The translations under genes were made by a program, and so were the position numbers. From contig CAJYHD010000685.1 in the NCBI GenBank assembly GCA_913773715.1, forward strand, positions 1 to 15,524: 15,524 nucleotides of DNA. Direction: 5' to 3'. Under the pieces are notes generated by a model that was not told where the DNA came from, searched no databases, and worked only from the letters and a program-made list of their open reading frames with translations. Shown here piece by piece: positions 14,580-15,524 of the stretch. The number at the start of each line of letters is the position of its first letter. Position 1 is the first letter of the stretch. The stretch is from an uncultured Sphingobium sp. Lineage in GTDB: Bacteria > Pseudomonadota > Alphaproteobacteria > Sphingomonadales > Sphingomonadaceae.

Positions 14580-14970
14580 CTTCGCTCCCCTTATTATCTC
14601 GCCAATGCCCGATGATGGGCCAGGGACATGCACCCGGACTTTCCACCACGCGCCGCAGGCCCGCATGCGCATGCACGAAGCCGCCGGGCACATGGATCAT
14701 CAGATGCAGTTGCAACGGTCCCGGCCGCACCAGCGCCACGTCACCGGGCGCAGGATCATCGACCCGGTGCAACCCCGCCGCCTCAAGCCACGCGTCCGCC
14801 CGCGCCGCATCGCCGCTCCGCAAGCCATAGCCCTGCGGCACCGGCACCGCGCGACCCAGCATGATCGCCGCCAACCCCACGCAATCGACGCCCCGCTCGT
14901 CGCGCCCATGCAGCCGAAACGGCGTACCCAGCATCGCCCTAACGCGGGCCACCCGCGCCATGCCGCTCAT
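14287..14970 (-). CDS. GTA NlpC/P60-type cell wall peptidase (g14-like), stop codon apparently lost
   Basis: The first 124 residues form an NlpC/P60 peptidase: TPFRLHGRDERGVDCVGLAA holds the catalytic Cys30, LQLHLMIHVPG the likely catalytic His89, and GFVHAHAGLRRVVESPG a further histidine. In GTAs this enzyme is thought to cut peptidoglycan during DNA delivery. The domain ends at IIGHWR (119-124), where relatives end. Here the frame continues for another 103 residues (227 in all) through the start of the next gene, giving a glycine/arginine-rich tail that looks like out-of-frame g15 sequence. A tandem TAATAA stop lies at 14591-14596 in a different frame, just before the next gene's ribosome binding site, so a 1-base deletion near 14600 is suspected. 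The ATG at 14970 overlaps the preceding stop as ATGA; ATG 14961 is an alternative. Confidence 0.75.
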   Translation of the reverse strand: MSGMARVARVRAMLGTPFRLHGRDERGVDCVGLAAIMLGRAVPVPQGYGLRSGDAARADAWLEAAGLHRVDDPAPGDVALVRPGPLQLHLMIHVPGGFVHAHAGLRRVVESPGACPWPIIGHWRDNKGSEDGDGGADGCGDGAGRTDRRGDRRSDRQHGGSCGAVPAQGAGGAAPVGLAGADVELRVASTQAVRHDAGGGDGDLGERFARDEEPGGWRQRATERHDL

Positions 14971-15524
14971 GCGCCGGGATAGCGGGTCAGAAGGTCCATG
15001 CCCGGCAGATATGGCTCGCCCCGAAAGTTGACGACATTGCCGAACCGCCCCGCGCAAGTCGCAAGCTGGCGGTCACAGCCTTCGGTCACCAACGCCCGCG
15101 TCCCCGTCTCGACTGCAAAGGCAGGCGTGTCAGCCAAATCAATCCCTTGTGCATCATTGTTCAGGATCGATTGCACCAACCCGCTATTTGCGCCACCAAG
15201 CCAGCGTATCGTCCCGAAGGCATAGGCCCCCGCCGCCAGCCCCACGACGTGAACCCGCGCATCCTCCACGGCATCGACAACCACGATGCGCCGCCGACCC
15301 ACCAGATCCACCCGGCACGCCCTGTCGCCCAGCGTCGCGCGGCAATCGGGCGACGTCGATGGCGCGACCGGCGCGCCCAGCATCGCAGCCGCGCCGACCA
15401 GTTCCGCCGTAAAGGCGTCGCCCTTCCGATTGACCGCTCCGATCTCCCCGTTCGCCAGCAACAGCCACAGTGCGCCCGGAGCCTCCCATTCCGTCAGCCA
15501 CACCTCCAGCGCCGCGCCATCCCA
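14967..15524 (-). CDS. DUF2163 / phage BR0599-like GTA protein (g13-like), 5' end cut by window edge
   Basis: The frame is open from the stop at 14967 to the right window edge, giving 185 residues of the C-terminal part. It begins at the edge with WDGAALEVWLTEWEAPG, so the start codon lies outside; the GTG at 15503 is internal. The protein has TSPDCRATLGDRACRVDL in the middle and ends GCDRQLATCAGRFGNVVNF, then RGEPYLPGMDLL. The cysteine-rich closing motif is the signature of the BR0599-type C-terminal domain. In RcGTA the equivalent g13 protein is part of the tail baseplate hub. It is translationally coupled to the peptidase gene through an ATGA overlap. Confidence 0.87.
   Translation of the reverse strand, partial: WDGAALEVWLTEWEAPGALWLLLANGEIGAVNRKGDAFTAELVGAAAMLGAPVAPSTSPDCRATLGDRACRVDLVGRRRIVVVDAVEDARVHVVGLAAGAYAFGTIRWLGGANSGLVQSILNNDAQGIDLADTPAFAVETGTRALVTEGCDRQLATCAGRFGNVVNFRGEPYLPGMDLLTRYPGA

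Noticed and set aside
1..15524. CRISPR array, tRNA or rRNA gene, insertion sequence
   Set aside because: No regularly spaced repeats, cloverleaf-like segments, rRNA stretches or transposase motifs were seen on either strand by eye.

Overview
The window looks like chromosomal DNA from a GC-rich alphaproteobacterium of the order Sphingomonadales (Sphingobium or Sphingomonas-like). The evidence is the gene content: a DUF1013/TrcR protein, a UrcA-family protein, an OmpA-like protein with a long proline linker, and a gene transfer agent (GTA) tail module that ends in a DUF2793 protein. Protein similarity was judged by eye, so the genus is an inference.

Left part (1-4040). A minus-strand block holds trcR (cut by the window edge), a GT4-type glycosyltransferase, an LpxH-like metallophosphoesterase only 8 bases upstream of it, and a PIG3-type NAD(P)H quinone oxidoreductase. 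A small DUF1192 gene runs the other way, divergent from the oxidoreductase. The phosphoesterase and glycosyltransferase form an evident operon and probably act on an envelope lipid or glycolipid. A hairpin with a U-tract separates the glycosyltransferase from trcR.

Middle part (4193-10031). clpA (plus), a UrcA-family exported protein (minus), a glutathione S-transferase (plus), a Bax inhibitor-1/YccA membrane protein (minus), an RNA 2',3'-cyclic phosphodiesterase thpR (plus) and a Cu/Zn superoxide dismutase lipoprotein (minus) alternate in strand. Convergent pairs are separated by hairpin terminators that can work in both directions. The theme is housekeeping and stress: proteolysis, oxidative defence and membrane homeostasis.

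Right part (10032-15524). A 588-bp stretch without a credible gene holds a perfect hairpin palindrome and the ompA terminator. It is followed by the OmpA-like outer membrane protein (minus) with 22 consecutive prolines. Then comes a minus-strand GTA tail module, listed here in transcription order: DUF2163/BR0599 protein (g13-like, cut by the window edge), NlpC/P60 peptidase (g14-like), a short host-specificity/tail protein (g15-like) and a DUF2793 protein. The peptidase gene appears to have lost its stop codon and runs about 290 bases into the next gene in another frame.

No tRNA, rRNA, CRISPR array, insertion sequence or wholly new system was recognised. The items most worth a second look are the missing peptidase stop, the leader hairpin before trcR, two genes that look leaderless, and the LpxH-like/glycosyltransferase pair in a lineage known for glycosphingolipids instead of LPS.
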